A stretch of 64,000 nt of DNA from positions 125,291,474-125,355,473 of the forward strand of contig JAVGWX010000003.1 in assembly GCA_036924085.1 (NCBI GenBank). The letters run 5' to 3'. Origin of the DNA: Ariolimax columbianus (lineage: Eukaryota > Mollusca > Gastropoda > Stylommatophora > Arionidae). Positions 1 to 9,589 of this stretch are shown here, piece by piece (the stretch's first letter is position 1; every line of letters begins with the position of its first letter). Made by a program: the position numbers and the translations under genes. Below the pieces are notes generated by a model. That model ran no database searches. It had not been told where the DNA came from and worked only from the letters and a program-made list of their open reading frames with translations.

Positions 1-45
1 CTATAAGTAACTGGCTTCTGCCAGCTGCGTCTTCGGCCCCACCTT
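1..45 (-). repeat. SINE-like repeat fragment (variant B head)
   Basis: Read on the minus strand this contains GGGGCCGAAGACGCAGC, which matches the head of the variant-B copies at 61680 (plus) and 43900 and 15290 (minus). The copy is cut by the window edge. Confidence 0.5.
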
Positions 46-71
46 TGGATATAAAAAAAGTAGGTAGTTAA

Positions 72-302
72 TCATAACCAACCATCCATGAACAATGAGG
101 TGCCGAGTCCCAGGCAGCATGCAAAGAGGATGATGTCTTTCCTAGACCATGACATAGAGGGTTGCTTCTCATCCTTGATGTCCATGGCCTGCTTTAATAG
201 CTGCTGAGCTGGGATATTCTTGACAAGGCGAGCTACATCTCCAAAAGTGGCCAAAGAAGAGCCACCATAATTTGCTACCAAAGAAACGTCAAGAGTGAAC
301 TC
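72..302 (-). CDS. possible last exon of an unrecognised gene, hydrophobic C-terminus
   Basis: Read on the minus strand, a plausible acceptor (...TTGTACTTAG) precedes an open frame starting about 302 and ending with a stop near 72. It gives about 76 residues: a neutral N-terminal part containing LVANYGGSSLATFGDVARLV, a charged stretch (AMDIKDEKQPS), then a hydrophobic segment IILFACCLGLGTSLF close to the C-terminus (ends FMDGWL). That layout suggests a tail-anchored or multi-pass membrane protein, but I do not recognise the family. There is no in-frame ATG near the exon start, consistent with an internal splice. It sits on the strand opposite gamma-tubulin and could be a chance frame. Confidence 0.35.
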   Translation of the reverse strand, partial: EFTLDVSLVANYGGSSLATFGDVARLVKNIPAQQLLKQAMDIKDEKQPSMSWSRKDIILFACCLGLGTSLFMDGWL

Positions 303-340
303 AGCTAAGTACAAGTAGCTTTGAACAACAACATACTATG

Positions 341-476
341 TAGGGTGGCTGAGTACTAGAGCACTCACTTTTTAAAGTGAAGATGTCGGGTTTCATCCTC
401 ATCAACGACATACTCCAGGGAAAGAAACACAACTGTAAATGGTTCCCTGGCTTACTGTTAACCTGTGCAAGACCAC
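341..476 (+). mobile_element. tRNA-headed SINE (family T2), degenerate
   Basis: An A-box-like GTGGCTGAGTACTAGAGC is followed about 35 bp later by a B-box-like GGGTTTCATCC, then a body with CTCCAGGGAAAG and CTGTAAATGGTTCCCTGGCTT. The body resembles the copies at 44022 and 37720 (CTCCAGCC..., CTGTAAA..., CTGGCTT). It is probably an old tRNA-derived SINE rather than a tRNA gene. Confidence 0.5.
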
Positions 477-1477
477 ACAACAAACTGACGTAATTTTCCC
501 TGCAGTCACACTATTTTTCAGTACGTCACATTTTGCTATGGTTGTTGACTTTGAGAGCCTGTAACCTTTTTATTAGTTGGTCTATAGATATGATTATGTT
601 GTGTGTAGATACATAAATGAATAAAGAACTTGTTGGTGTTCATTTCTGAGATACAAGTAGTTTCATATTTATAAAACAAAGCACAAACATTTAGGCTCAC
701 CATTTAGGGAATGTCGCTCCTCAATATAATCCATTTAAATCACCACAAAGCGCTGATATTGTTCTCTTATAAGATCAGCATATCTGTTAGTTTCCACTAC
801 AAACATATTTATTTCATCTACATAAACTAAGCAGATCAACCTCACATAGATCTGTTGCAACAACTAAACTTCCCCATTCTCAATAATGGGCTGGCTCCAA
901 TCCATGTAAAGAAGATTGTAAAGGGTTTCAGATTCACTTTTAATCTAACACAAAAGACTTTTTGTGTAGAAGAAAGTGACGTATGCACAGAGCTTGAAAA
1001 TTTATAGAGTGGCTCAACAGTTAGTCAAAAATTTCACCAGTCAGCATGGTCGGAAGATAGTAATTCACCTTTATTTCTACATAACAATGTGTACCAAACC
1101 AAAATACATACACAGTATTAGCCTATTTCTTCTTAAGAAAATAGGCACTACTGTCAGAGGCTTGGCGTTTGAGTCCTTGAACATGGTTGGTAGTTCTAGC
1201 ACTGAAGTACCATTTATTGATGGCTTTAGTGGGTTTAAATTGTGGTAGTGGAGATCCATTTAGTTTCACCATCTTAAGCTAGTTTATGTACAATTTATTT
1301 GAACCGTAATATCATTAATAATTGTGCAAGAGTCGTTATGTAGTAATGATTAAAAACTGATTTGTTTTACTCGTCAAGCAAAAATATTCACTCGTCACAG
1401 ACGAGCGCTTTTTCAAGCCCTGCGTATTAATCACAACAAACATACTTGATTTCAGTTGGTTTCTTTGATAACCTGGT

Positions 1478-1481
<4 letters not shown>
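477..1481. other. AT-rich sequence with no recognised gene
   Basis: Two opposed open frames around 976-1259 cover the same bases and share no recognisable motif; they look like chance frames. No SINE, LINE or array was recognised here. It should be intron of the gamma-tubulin gene if that gene's earlier exons lie upstream of the window. Confidence 0.5.

Positions 1482-1516
<35 letters not shown>
1482..1516. repeat. (TA)n microsatellite
   Basis: An uninterrupted run of TA dinucleotides of about 35 bp. Confidence 0.95.
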
Positions 1517-1519
<3 letters not shown>

Positions 1520-1634
1520 TAAAGCGGTATATATTCGGCCGTTGTTTGTTCACGACTTTGGCCATGAAATGTAAATTTTCGTCTGTCGAAATTTGCTGCA
1601 CTGTCGCGGTGCAATTTGCTGCACTGTCACTGTA

Positions 1635-1770
1635 AAGGTTAAGGGAGGAAGGGAAGTGGCCACTCCACATCATAAACAAGCTGTTGTCTCATACAATGAC
1701 GTCTCTAACAATTCATCCCTGACAACAGTGCCCACTGTGAGACTACCTTTACATTACCACTTATGTCGCT
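1635..1770 (+). mobile_element. SINE body fragment (family T2)
   Basis: It contains the T2 body motifs of a GGGAAGGGAAGTGG stretch, AACAAGCTGT, ACGTCTCTAACA and TTCATCCCTGAC. The same motifs lie in the same order at 37790-37870 (CAAGCCATCCCAC, AATCTCTAACACTTCATCCCC). No tRNA-like head is recognisable. Confidence 0.5.
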
Positions 1771-1953
1771 ATGAGTCGTGAAGAGATGCAATCTTCTTGT
1801 CTTTTGCTCTAGTATAATAATAATGTACTAGTGACTGCTGTCTAGTATTATAGGCTAACTTTATATCAAATTAATTTATCATTTTACTTTTCATTAACTG
1901 GAAATGCTGCATCAATTTTATATCTTTTTTTTTCCAATATATTGTTGTTGCAG

Positions 1954-2109
1954 GTGGCAAACGTTCGCAAAACAACAGTACTAGATGTCATGAGGAGACT
2001 ACTGCAACCTAAAAATATGATGGTGTCAACACCAGTCCAGAGACTTGGAAGCAATCATTGCTACATTTCTATTCTCAATATCATTCAAGGGGAGGTTGAC
2101 CCCACTCAG
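1954..2109 (+). CDS. tubg1: gamma-tubulin exon (first of three seen)
   Basis: Gamma-tubulin is the GTP-binding core of the ring complex that nucleates microtubules at centrosomes. This 156-bp exon translates to 52 residues beginning [20 protein letters not shown] and containing [18 protein letters not shown], near-identical to animal gamma-tubulins at roughly residue 280-330 of about 450. A pyrimidine-rich tract and AG end at 1953 and a GT donor follows at 2110, so the exon is phase 0 at both ends. The upstream exons (GTPase domain) were not found in bases 1-1953 and should lie before the window. The reading frame is intact, so this is a live gene rather than a processed copy. Gene identity is certain; symbol choice among paralogues is inferred. 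Confidence 0.95.
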
Positions 2110-2187
2110 GTATTAGTCCTCTCAGACTGACTCACATGGGTACATTTAGCCAGTGATTATACACACTAATTTCTCTGACATACAACC

Positions 2188-2350
2188 TTCTTCTTCTGCC
2201 TTAGTTCTCAATCTCCAATTACCAAGCCCAGAACAGGGCTTTGCAAGTAGCAGAATGTAATCTGAAGAACGGGGTAGGGTTGTGTCGCTAGTTTACAGCT
2301 TGACTGCGATATTTGCACCTTTCGGTCCGACACATCCATCTTCGGCAGCA
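2188..2350 (-). mobile_element. (GAA)n-tailed SINE, 5'-short copy
   Basis: In minus orientation it runs from TGCCGAAG and the core GGTGCAAATATCGCAG through ATTCTGCTACTTGCAAAGCC to a GAGAACTAAGGCAGAAGAAGAAG tail region. It lacks the roughly 170-bp 5' half seen in full copies (14343-14695, 35984-36320). It lies in a gamma-tubulin intron. Confidence 0.85.
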
Positions 2351-2446
2351 CATACAACCTTAATTTGCATGTGTTTGAATCTATGAAACAGCAAAGTCAT
2401 GTTCTAATGGGAAGTAAACTTACTTTTAAAATGTCTGCTGAATCAG

Positions 2447-2462
2447 ATGCACTGGCAGATAG
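2447..2462. repeat. target-site duplication, left copy
   Basis: ATGCACTGGCAGATAG, repeated exactly at 3081-3096 around the truncated LINE. Two more bases (AG) may extend the match on the left. Confidence 0.92.
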
Positions 2463-3080
2463 TCCTGTTTACAGATGCCCTGGCCGTAGTTACAGCACTA
2501 AAAAGCCAGAAAAATGCTGAACTTAATGATTTAAGAGCAATACTCTGTCAACTATGCCAGCAGGCCGCACCAAAAAAAGTAGTGGTGCAGTGGGTTTTCA
2601 TCCCACTGTAACATCCAAGGCAACGAGGAGGCAGACAGACTGGCAAAAGAAGGTGCAAGACTAGCACAACCAGATTCTAGTGTGACCTACGAAGAGTCCA
2701 AAAGGCTCATCAGGGCCAGATACAGGGCCAAATGGGAAACAGAACATACTGGCTACTCAAAAAATGATGCCTACTACCAGTTGAACAGAAGAGAGCAGGT
2801 CGTGGTCTTCAAACTCCGCACAGGCCACAACAGATTGTGGTACCACCTATTCAATAAACTGAAGATAGGTGGCACTGACGAATGCACTTGTGGTACAGGG
2901 AAAATGACCGCTGAACATCTGCTGCAAAACTGCCCGATATACGAGGACCAGAGAAAGCACATGTGGCCATCACCAGTGGCAACACTAGACAAGCTCTATG
3001 GCAGTGTCGACAGCCTCAGGATGACCTCTGCTTTCTTCTAACAAATACAGTTTGACGTTTGACAACGTACGAAGAAGAAG
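2463..3080 (+). mobile_element. 5'-truncated I-like LINE copy with perfect target-site duplication
   Basis: The insert begins inside the RNase H domain (TDALAVV, then QWV...HC and GNEEADRLAKEG, across a frameshift). It continues into a C-terminal domain (2682-3041) with the Cys/His pattern ECTCGTGKMTAEHLLQNCP and ends ACGAAGAAGAAG. The same 16 bp, ATGCACTGGCAGATAG, flank it at 2447-2462 and 3081-3096. This is the signature of target-primed reverse transcription with 5' truncation. It is the same family as 47.4-51.25 kb and lies in a gamma-tubulin intron. Confidence 0.93.
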
Positions 3081-3096
3081 ATGCACTGGCAGATAG
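3081..3096. repeat. target-site duplication, right copy
   Basis: An exact copy of 2447-2462, immediately after the GAAGAAGAAG tail of the LINE. Confidence 0.92.
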
Positions 3097-3660
3097 GTAC
3101 AAAACACATTGCAATGCACTCTATCTTAAAAAAATAAAGCAAACTAAAGACAAGAAATATCCCTTTTTACATTTTCTTTTTTCAGTGTCTCCTTTGGCTT
3201 TACCTATTCCTCTTTTCCCACAGACTCCAATGCATTCTTGTTGAATTACACCGGGGATGTGTTTCATGCTACAAATTGACAGTTACTTTAAAAAAAAAGG
3301 TTATGGCTTTAACTGGGAATCCAGATTGCATTTTTCTGCCTCACCTTTTAATAAAACAACTATGTTGATGTAAAATAAAAACATAAAAGTCAGTAAATAG
3401 ATATAAATACATAGAAACACTAATATCATCAGATGTCATACACATCTCGGAAATAAAGAGCAGGAAAGTCTAAGCCAACGACATTCCAGACAATGAATAT
3501 CATCCTATGTAACTGAAGTTATGAGAATTCTTCATTGTTACATATTAGTATTGGTTTAGGACTGAAGTAACACTGAAGGTCAATGGCAAGTGAATAATAT
3601 AGAATGTTAAAATGAAGTTTTACATAAAAACAGAAATGTAAGAGAACCAATGTTGTAATC
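3097..3660. other. intronic AT-rich sequence, nothing recognised
   Basis: No open frame with recognisable similarity, no array and no SINE match. It belongs to the gamma-tubulin intron 2110-4198. Confidence 0.5.
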
Positions 3661-3689
3661 AATAATGATCTTGCTTACAAAAGTCGGAA

Positions 3690-4120
3690 GTGGCAGCATG
3701 CAGACTAGCCATTCACAGAACTATTAAGAAGCAAAGACACTTATCAAACAATCCATGAGGATGGAATGGACAGACCAGCACAAAGAATACAAGTCAGAAA
3801 ATGACAGCATAGACAAACTTGGCAGAAATAGGCAGACAAAGATCTTCAGACCCATAACAGGACATTGCTGACTCAAGGCCCATCTCCACAGAATGGGTCT
3901 TAGAGACAGCACCACATGCGATTGTGGAGCACCCATGCAAACACAAGAACATATCCTGCAGGACTGCCCCACTTATGCAGACCAAAGAGAGGCAGTCTGG
4001 CCCGGGAGAGCGACCACGCTCAAAAAGCTGTGGGAGACCAGTGCAGATCTGAAACACAGTCTCCTTCTTGAACCTCACCTGGCTAGAAGCATAGGATCAG
4101 TTGGTCGAAGAAGGTAAATT
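3690..4120 (+). pseudogene. I-superfamily LINE C-terminal fragment (family 2)
   Basis: Frames read MRMEWTDQHKEYKSEN, then after a stop LKAHLHRMGLRDSTTCDCGA and HILQDCPTYADQREAVW. This is the C-terminal region that follows RNase H in I/Jockey-like elements (C-x-C...H...C, then a Trp-rich stretch). The homologous region at 44388-44545 (minus) shares DCPTY-DQR-VW-GRA. The 3' end is GGTCGAAGAAG. At least one stop interrupts it, so it is a relic. It ends about 80 bp before a gamma-tubulin exon. Confidence 0.75.
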
Positions 4121-4198
4121 TGCTTGATAAATAATGATTGTCAGTGTTTTTAGGAAAGATACGTTTTATTATACATTTTTTTTTATACTTGTTTTTAG

Positions 4199-4360
4199 GT
4201 GCACAAGAGTCTTCAGAGAATCAGAGAGCGCAAACTGGCTCAGTTTATTCCCTGGGGCCCAGCCAGTATTCAGGTAGCATTGTCCAGGAAGTCACCTTAC
4301 ATCCAGACTGCCCACAGAGTCAGTGGCCTTATGTTGGCCAACCATACAAACATCTCACAT
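4199..4360 (+). CDS. tubg1: gamma-tubulin exon (second of three seen)
   Basis: This 162-bp exon continues directly from the previous one. Its 54 residues begin [20 protein letters not shown] and run through [13 protein letters not shown] and [16 protein letters not shown], all hallmark gamma-tubulin C-terminal-domain sequence. The acceptor is a T-rich tract ending TTTTTAG at 4198 and the donor is GTAAGT at 4361; both junctions are phase 0. The intron before it (2110-4198) carries a minus-strand SINE, a 5'-truncated LINE with target-site duplication and a second LINE fragment, none of which damages the splice sites. Confidence 0.96.
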
Positions 4361-5780
4361 GTAAGTCAAATATTCAAAATATTTTACTGCAGAACTGTTT
4401 CATCCATCATTCACCTTTTCGTTCTAATGTGAAGCATATACCACCACTGCAGCTGGCCCCTTTTAAAGGAAGTCTGTTTGCAATCATTTCTAATAATTCA
4501 TTTTTTTGCTGCAATTTAAATCATGTGTTTTAGCTGCAGCTGGTTCCTTTACAGGAAGCTTGTATCAGAACTTTTGCAGTCTCTGATTATAATGACAATG
4601 TTTTTTTTTTTACATGATGAAATTTGCAGCTCCAAGCACAACTATTTTTAATTTTGTCACTTTTTATGGCATGCTTGGAAGGTGACAGTTATCCTATTCT
4701 TGTCATCAAATGTTCTTTTTAGTTCTTAGTCGACCTGTACTTCTACAGTGACATCTGCCCCTGTGCAGGTCCCAGCTCTAGTATGAGCTTGATGTATCCT
4801 GGAGAAGGGTTTCCTGCTTAGTAGGCTAGGCTCGAGCAGCTTAATACTTCACTGCATTGGGACAAGTGATTATAGAGGGTGGTTAACCGATGTGCGAGTC
4901 CATCTTAATAGACTCAACAAACACTAGAGCAAAGTAGACCCGCAGCCTGTTAGGCACCATCTATGCTGCTCTAAATAAACCACCTATCATGACTAGTGTT
5001 ATGCCATTTCACACAGTCGCCTCTTACGATATGCTCTCTGTGAACCAGTAGTGCTATTCTTATACTTGTCATACACAAAGACCCCGGCAGACCACTCTGT
5101 GTACTACATAGAATTGTTTTATGTCTGTAAAATCACTAACCATTTGTCTTGTCACTCAATAAAGAAAAAGATTAAAAGCAGGACTCATTTATACACGTCA
5201 CAATTGGTTTACATAACTTATGACACACAGAACCAAAGAAAGTATTAGTAGTTGCCCTTCAAAAGCAAAGTGGCTTGTAAAACATGTACTGTAGACTTTC
5301 ACCAACAGATGTCTCTGTCTGTTGCATGATGGATAGATCTAATCACAAACACAAATTATATTTGTGACACCAGAATGCAATAACTAGGGATTGGGGGGAA
5401 AAAATGGAAATGTATAGGACATACCTTCAGATCTGGGGACACACTCAGATCAGAATTAAACAATAAATATAAGAAGACATGCCCAGAATTTCAACTCACA
5501 GGGGATGAGAAAAATGAGACGGTCAAAGATCACCTGACAAAGAACAGGTGGTCAGAACAGCTGGAGTCTTATGAGCAGAGTTATAGAAGATGGCACAAAA
5601 TAGACATTTGTGGAGAAAACCTCTGCAACGTATTCATGAGCCCAGTCTAATTTTTGGTCTTCTTTGCCATTTTCACCTGGGGGTACATGTCATCAGCCAA
5701 TTCTTTCCAAATAGACCGGTCCTGTGCAATTTTTGTCCAGTTCTTTCCAGCTTCTAATTTTTTTGGTATCGTCTTCTGCA
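4361..5780. other. gamma-tubulin intron sequence without recognised features
   Basis: No protein similarity or recognised interspersed repeat. Around 4980-5035 there is CAGTCGCCTCTTACGATATG, a phrase I associate with widespread invertebrate repeats, but I cannot delimit an element. Confidence 0.45.
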
Positions 5781-5782
5781 CT

Positions 5783-6133
5783 CATTCTCATTCTCTCACT
5801 ACCAAGCCCTGAACAGGACTTTGCAAGTAGCAGGATGTAGTCCGGAGAACGGAATGCGTTGTGTTGCTAATTTGCAGCATGGCTGCGATATTTGCACCTT
5901 TTGGTCCGACACATATTGTCATAGGCAGCAGACATTTTTTTGAGTACCGGGTTAGCCTTCTCTCTTCGATCCCTTCTCCTTAACCAGCCTGCTCTGTTGC
6001 AGCCTGTTATCCAGGATCACTGTGTGCATGTGTAGAAGGGTCTTGGCAGCTCTGATTTGCTGGCACTAACGCTAGCAGTCAGCTATGAGTCACTGACCGC
6101 TGCAGTATATGCGCTGCTCAGCGGCTTGATCCC
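5783..6133 (-). mobile_element. (GAA)-family SINE, near full length
   Basis: The minus strand starts GGGATCAAG, continues with the shared 5' half (GCAGTGGTCAG, GACCCTTCTACAC, GATCCTGGATAACAGGCTG), then the core and the 3' half to GTGAGAGAATGAGAATGAG. It has the same layout and length as the copies at 14343-14695 and 35984-36320. The tail is degraded and no clean target-site duplication was seen. It lies in a gamma-tubulin intron 124 bp before the exon at 6258. Confidence 0.85.
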
Positions 6134-6257
6134 TTTCCTTGTATCAACATCTGGGTCTCTTCTTCCTTTGTTATTTGGCCTTCCTTCGAGACTAGCCATG
6201 TTAAAAATTTAGGGACCGAAGTTGTCACATTGTATTTGTTTTATCTTTTCACCACAG

Positions 6258-6449
6258 CTATTTGATCGCATACTGAAACAATATGACAAACTGAGAAAAC
6301 GTGAAGCCTTCATGGACCAGTTTAAGAAAGAGGCCATCTTCAAGGACAATCTGGATGAGTTTGATTCTTCTAGAGAATCCCTGCAACAGCTTGTTGATGA
6401 GTACAATGCTGCAACAAGGTCTGACTACTTAACCTGGGGAACTCAGCAG
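6258..6449 (+). CDS. tubg1: gamma-tubulin exon (third of three seen)
   Basis: These 192 bp (64 codons) begin [18 protein letters not shown] and end with DYLTWGTQQ, matching the conserved C-terminal helices of gamma-tubulin. The acceptor is CACAG at 6257 and the donor GTAAAC at 6450, phase 0. Animal gamma-tubulins end within a few residues of the WGTQ motif, so only a very short coding tail plus 3' UTR should remain in a further exon. I could not identify that exon downstream; it may be too short to recognise. Confidence 0.95.
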
Positions 6450-6684
6450 GTAAACATTCAATATGGTACTATTTGTACATAAACTTAACCAGACAAAATT
6501 CACATCACTGGTCTAATACAAGCTGTATTTTTTAGTTTTAATGACATAATTTTGGGATCATCATATCCTGGGGAACAAATAATAGTGCCACCATAACCTT
6601 CCTAACATGTTGTTAAGAATGACTTATTCTGTTATAATAGAGCATACAGGTAAAGTGAGTGAGCAAGTCCAGGTGACAGTGAAT

Positions 6685-7305
6685 AAGGCAAATCAATGTT
6701 AGGTAGGATAAAAAGAAATATTAACCATAGGAGTAAGGAAGTGATAGTCAAACTATATAAAGCATTGGTTAGACCTAGATTGGAGTACTGTGTACAGGTG
6801 TGGAGTCCTTATCGTATAGGTGATATAAACATGCTGGAAAGGATACAAAGAAGAGCGACAAAACTGATAGTGGTATTCCAGAATTACATTTAAAGACTCA
6901 AAATCCGGCCTACAGTGTCTAGAAAAGAGAAGAATTCGAGATGACTTAGTACATGTTTATAAGATAATCACAGGAAAGGTTAAATTAGACTATAACAAGT
7001 TTTTCAAAATACAACCACCAACTAGAACAAGAGGGCACATACAAATTAACTAAACAAAAGTCCAGATTGGATATCAGGAAATATTTTTTTTAGTCAGAGA
7101 ATACTGAATGCATTGCCCCAAGAGAAAGTGGAGTCAAGGACAGTTAATGCATTTAAGAATAGATTTGATGCACATAGCTTTTAGAGCAGGGTTTGTTTGT
7201 TTTTTTGTTTTTATCAGGGTAATGAAAATGTAACTGGCTGTATACAGACTCTGATGAGTCTTCTAAACCAATATAAAAACGTTAAGTTCTTAAGTTCTTC
7301 ACTAC
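6685..7305 (+). pseudogene. CR1-like LINE 3' end
   Basis: Frame 6696-6893 reads LGRIKRNINHRSKEVIVKLY, then RPRLEYCVQVWSPYR and LERIQRRATKLI, a canonical CR1-type RT C-terminal motif. Further shifted frames continue to a terminal sequence around 7140 (NAFKNRFDAHSF-like). The 3' UTR ends in imperfect TTAAGTTC repeats (7285-7300), typical of short microsatellite CR1 ends. Similar 3' ends are at 16690-16858 and 36765-36940. It is 5'-truncated and frameshifted. Confidence 0.85.
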
Positions 7306-7369
7306 ACTCTGGGCATACCCATAGGTGCTCAGTCTCTCCAGGCAGATAGCGAAGGATGTGGTTACTGAT

Positions 7370-7512
7370 AGTTCATGTAGCTCATTTGTTGTACATTCTC
7401 CTGCTCTGTCCTCTCATTAGTTCCTGTAGCTCATTGGTTGTACACTCTCCTGCTCTGTCCTCTCATTAGTTCCTGTAGCTCATTTGTTGTACACACTCCT
7501 GCTCCGTCTCCT
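7370..7512. repeat. 49-bp tandem repeat, three copies
   Basis: The unit starts AGTTCCTGTAGCTCATT and recurs at 7370, 7419 and 7468 with a few substitutions. Confidence 0.9.
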
Positions 7513-7584
7513 CATGCACTCTGCTCGACCCTTGTTTCATTTCAAAGTTCTGCAACAGTGTTGCTGATTCATCAATTGCAGTGT

Positions 7585-7880
7585 CATCATCCATAGACAT
7601 TTTGTAGGGTGATAATTCTATAGCTGCTGAGGAACGTAGAATCCTTGCCAGGTTTAGGTAGAGTCCGTAGATAACTATGCAGCCAGTCCTCAGGCACTGA
7701 TGCCTTCTCAATGCTGGTATTGAAATCCTGCACCACATTGCCCATATAGGGACTCATTGATAACTTCATAATGTCACTCCTATTCATATTCAGTGTGCCC
7801 ATAATGGATGCTTGCAAATCCAGGATGTTAGCTTTCATTGCCCAGAACCCCAGCATGACCCGGAAAGTAGATCCACACTA
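7585..7880 (-). pseudogene. LINE relic: RNase H end joined to an RT N-terminal piece
   Basis: On the minus strand, near 7875-7830, the sequence reads WIYFPGHAGVLGNE followed after a frameshift by ANILDLQASIMG, the RNase H motif around the last catalytic residue. Directly downstream (about 7735-7590) it reads SVPEDWLHSYLRTLPKPGKD then SSYRIITLQN, which is the start of an RT domain. In intact elements RT precedes RNase H, so this is a rearranged or chimeric relic. Confidence 0.7.
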
Positions 7881-8704
7881 GTCTCTATAAGTTTAAGGCC
7901 TCTTAGTAGCTATCCACTCAAGCCTTAACAAGCCTTTCTGTATCTCACATAGTAAGGATTTGTAATTGAACAAAATGACTGTCCTTGTTAAATAGGTATC
8001 AGATAGACATCCTAGAGGTGAGGTCACTGCCTACATCTTCATTATCATACTGGAGGTTCTTGTCCTGTATGCTCCGCTCAGCAACAAACTGACTTCTCAC
8101 ACTAGCAGAGAAGCACCCAACTTGATTTCCCACTGCATAGTATCAAATCATTAGTATACACGAGAGGATCACTATTCTGAATGTTAAAGGATGACAGATG
8201 AGGACTGAACAACGGGCCAGCAAACTTATCACATAAAGCAAATTGCCATAGAAACAACCACTGCCAGAGAACATTAAATGCTTTGGCAGATGCTTCCTGT
8301 CAGGGACTACAATGGAGTTTTGCCCCTTTGCTCCATAAGTAGCAAAATTACATACCAAATATACTGTTGATGTAGTATTTATCTGTGTTGACATTAAACT
8401 TGCACAAGGAAAAAAAACCAGAATACATTTACTTGCAGCACAGATTCTGACTAACTTATAGGAAATGTTAGTTGGCTCTTCTTTCTGCCTGTATGCCGTA
8501 CGTTACCAGGGCACGAAAGGGGAGCATATAACAATAATGCTGTAACCTAACAGACATGTGACCAAGGAAGGTTGGCCATGGTGCTGGCTATACATCTTGC
8601 AGGGATCTGAGACACTAGTCCAGTCAGACACATCACACTGGCCAGGATGTTGCATCACAGCAGGCATAATATACAGACCAAGACTACACATCTCTTCCTT
8701 GTAG
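7881..8704. other. probable decayed transposon sequence, no clear element
   Basis: A minus frame at 8143-8394 (84 residues) lies upstream of the RNase H relic and may be earlier LINE sequence, but carries no motif I recognise. Nothing else is supported. Confidence 0.35.
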
Positions 8705-8935
8705 AGTTTTCTGGAAACAGGCTGTTTTCAAGGCAGTCTGGCTAACGAGATGTGGATCAACATAATCCCCGTAGTGCTGAGGGTCACGCAAATGAAGCCA
8801 AGTATAGAACAACAGCATGGTGGGCACAGGTCCACCTTCATCAGCACACTTTGGATGTGAGGAAAGCTAATGCAGCCCGCCACTTTTCAGGGCAAACAAA
8901 AGATTGAATATACTCATTGTGGGTTTTCAGTAACA
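8705..8935 (+). repeat. interspersed repeat A, plus copy
   Basis: The order of motifs (CAGTCTGGCTAACGAGATG, CAAATGAAGCCAAG, GGTCCACCTTCATCAGCAC, GATGTGAGGAAAGC, CCCGCCACTT, AGGGC..ACAAAAGA, ACTCATTGTG) recurs at 17168 (plus), 23656, 42845 and 44548 (minus) and 63560 (plus). It codes for nothing recognised and could be a LINE 5' region. Confidence 0.8.
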
Positions 8936-9359
8936 AGAATTATCCTGTACAAACTTAACCCATAAGAGAAAGAAAAAAACAACCTCTACCCTTCATGGTA
9001 GAAGAGAAGCTAGTACGTCACATCAAGCTCTTCCCCCTCCTCTACTTGTTTGTGTATTGAGTATTTATTGTTATCTCACAATGACACACAAGTACTGTAA
9101 TCATTCACCATTAGAATTGTTCCCTTCTTTTAAAATGCTGTCCTTCTACCTAATCTCACATTTATTCTATATTTTATATCTTGTTGTTACCATTACTTGT
9201 CCTCTGAAAAGGTGTATTTTGAGGCCTTCTTAGTTTAATGTCCATTTTCTAAACTTGCATTATTAAAATGTGACGTTGTGAGCCTAATGATAAGGCTTGT
9301 AGGGTCCAGTGTAGCCTACTTGTGCATGTTTTAGGCCAGAAAATGGTGCTCTGATTCCT

Positions 9360-9500
9360 CGTTGTGAGTTGATTGATGCTGTCATTAGGATTAGGGATTG
9401 CAGGAATTATTGTCGATGGCAACCATGTCAGCTCCACTGAGGATTTGATTTATCTGGGCAGTAAACAATGCCACGAATTGTCTGGTTATGTCAAATTGAA
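9360..9500 (+). pseudogene. possible LINE RT fragment
   Basis: The frame IIVDGNHVSSTEDLIYLGSK resembles the '..VDG..V.SV..F.YLGS' segment that follows the active site in many non-LTR reverse transcriptases. It is short and isolated. Confidence 0.45.
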
Positions 9501-9589
9501 AAGACATCATCCTTCTTACATGCAGACTGGGACCCATCCACCTATTGTGCTCATGGATGGTTGATGTGATGGGCCTTGTCACATAAGTG

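Noticed and set aside
976..1259. Overlapping open frames on both strands
   Set aside because: They mirror each other and have no motif; chance frames.
4980..5040. CAGTCGCCTCTTACGATATG as a conserved element
   Set aside because: It recalls a widespread repeat phrase, but only one copy was seen in the window and no boundaries can be drawn.
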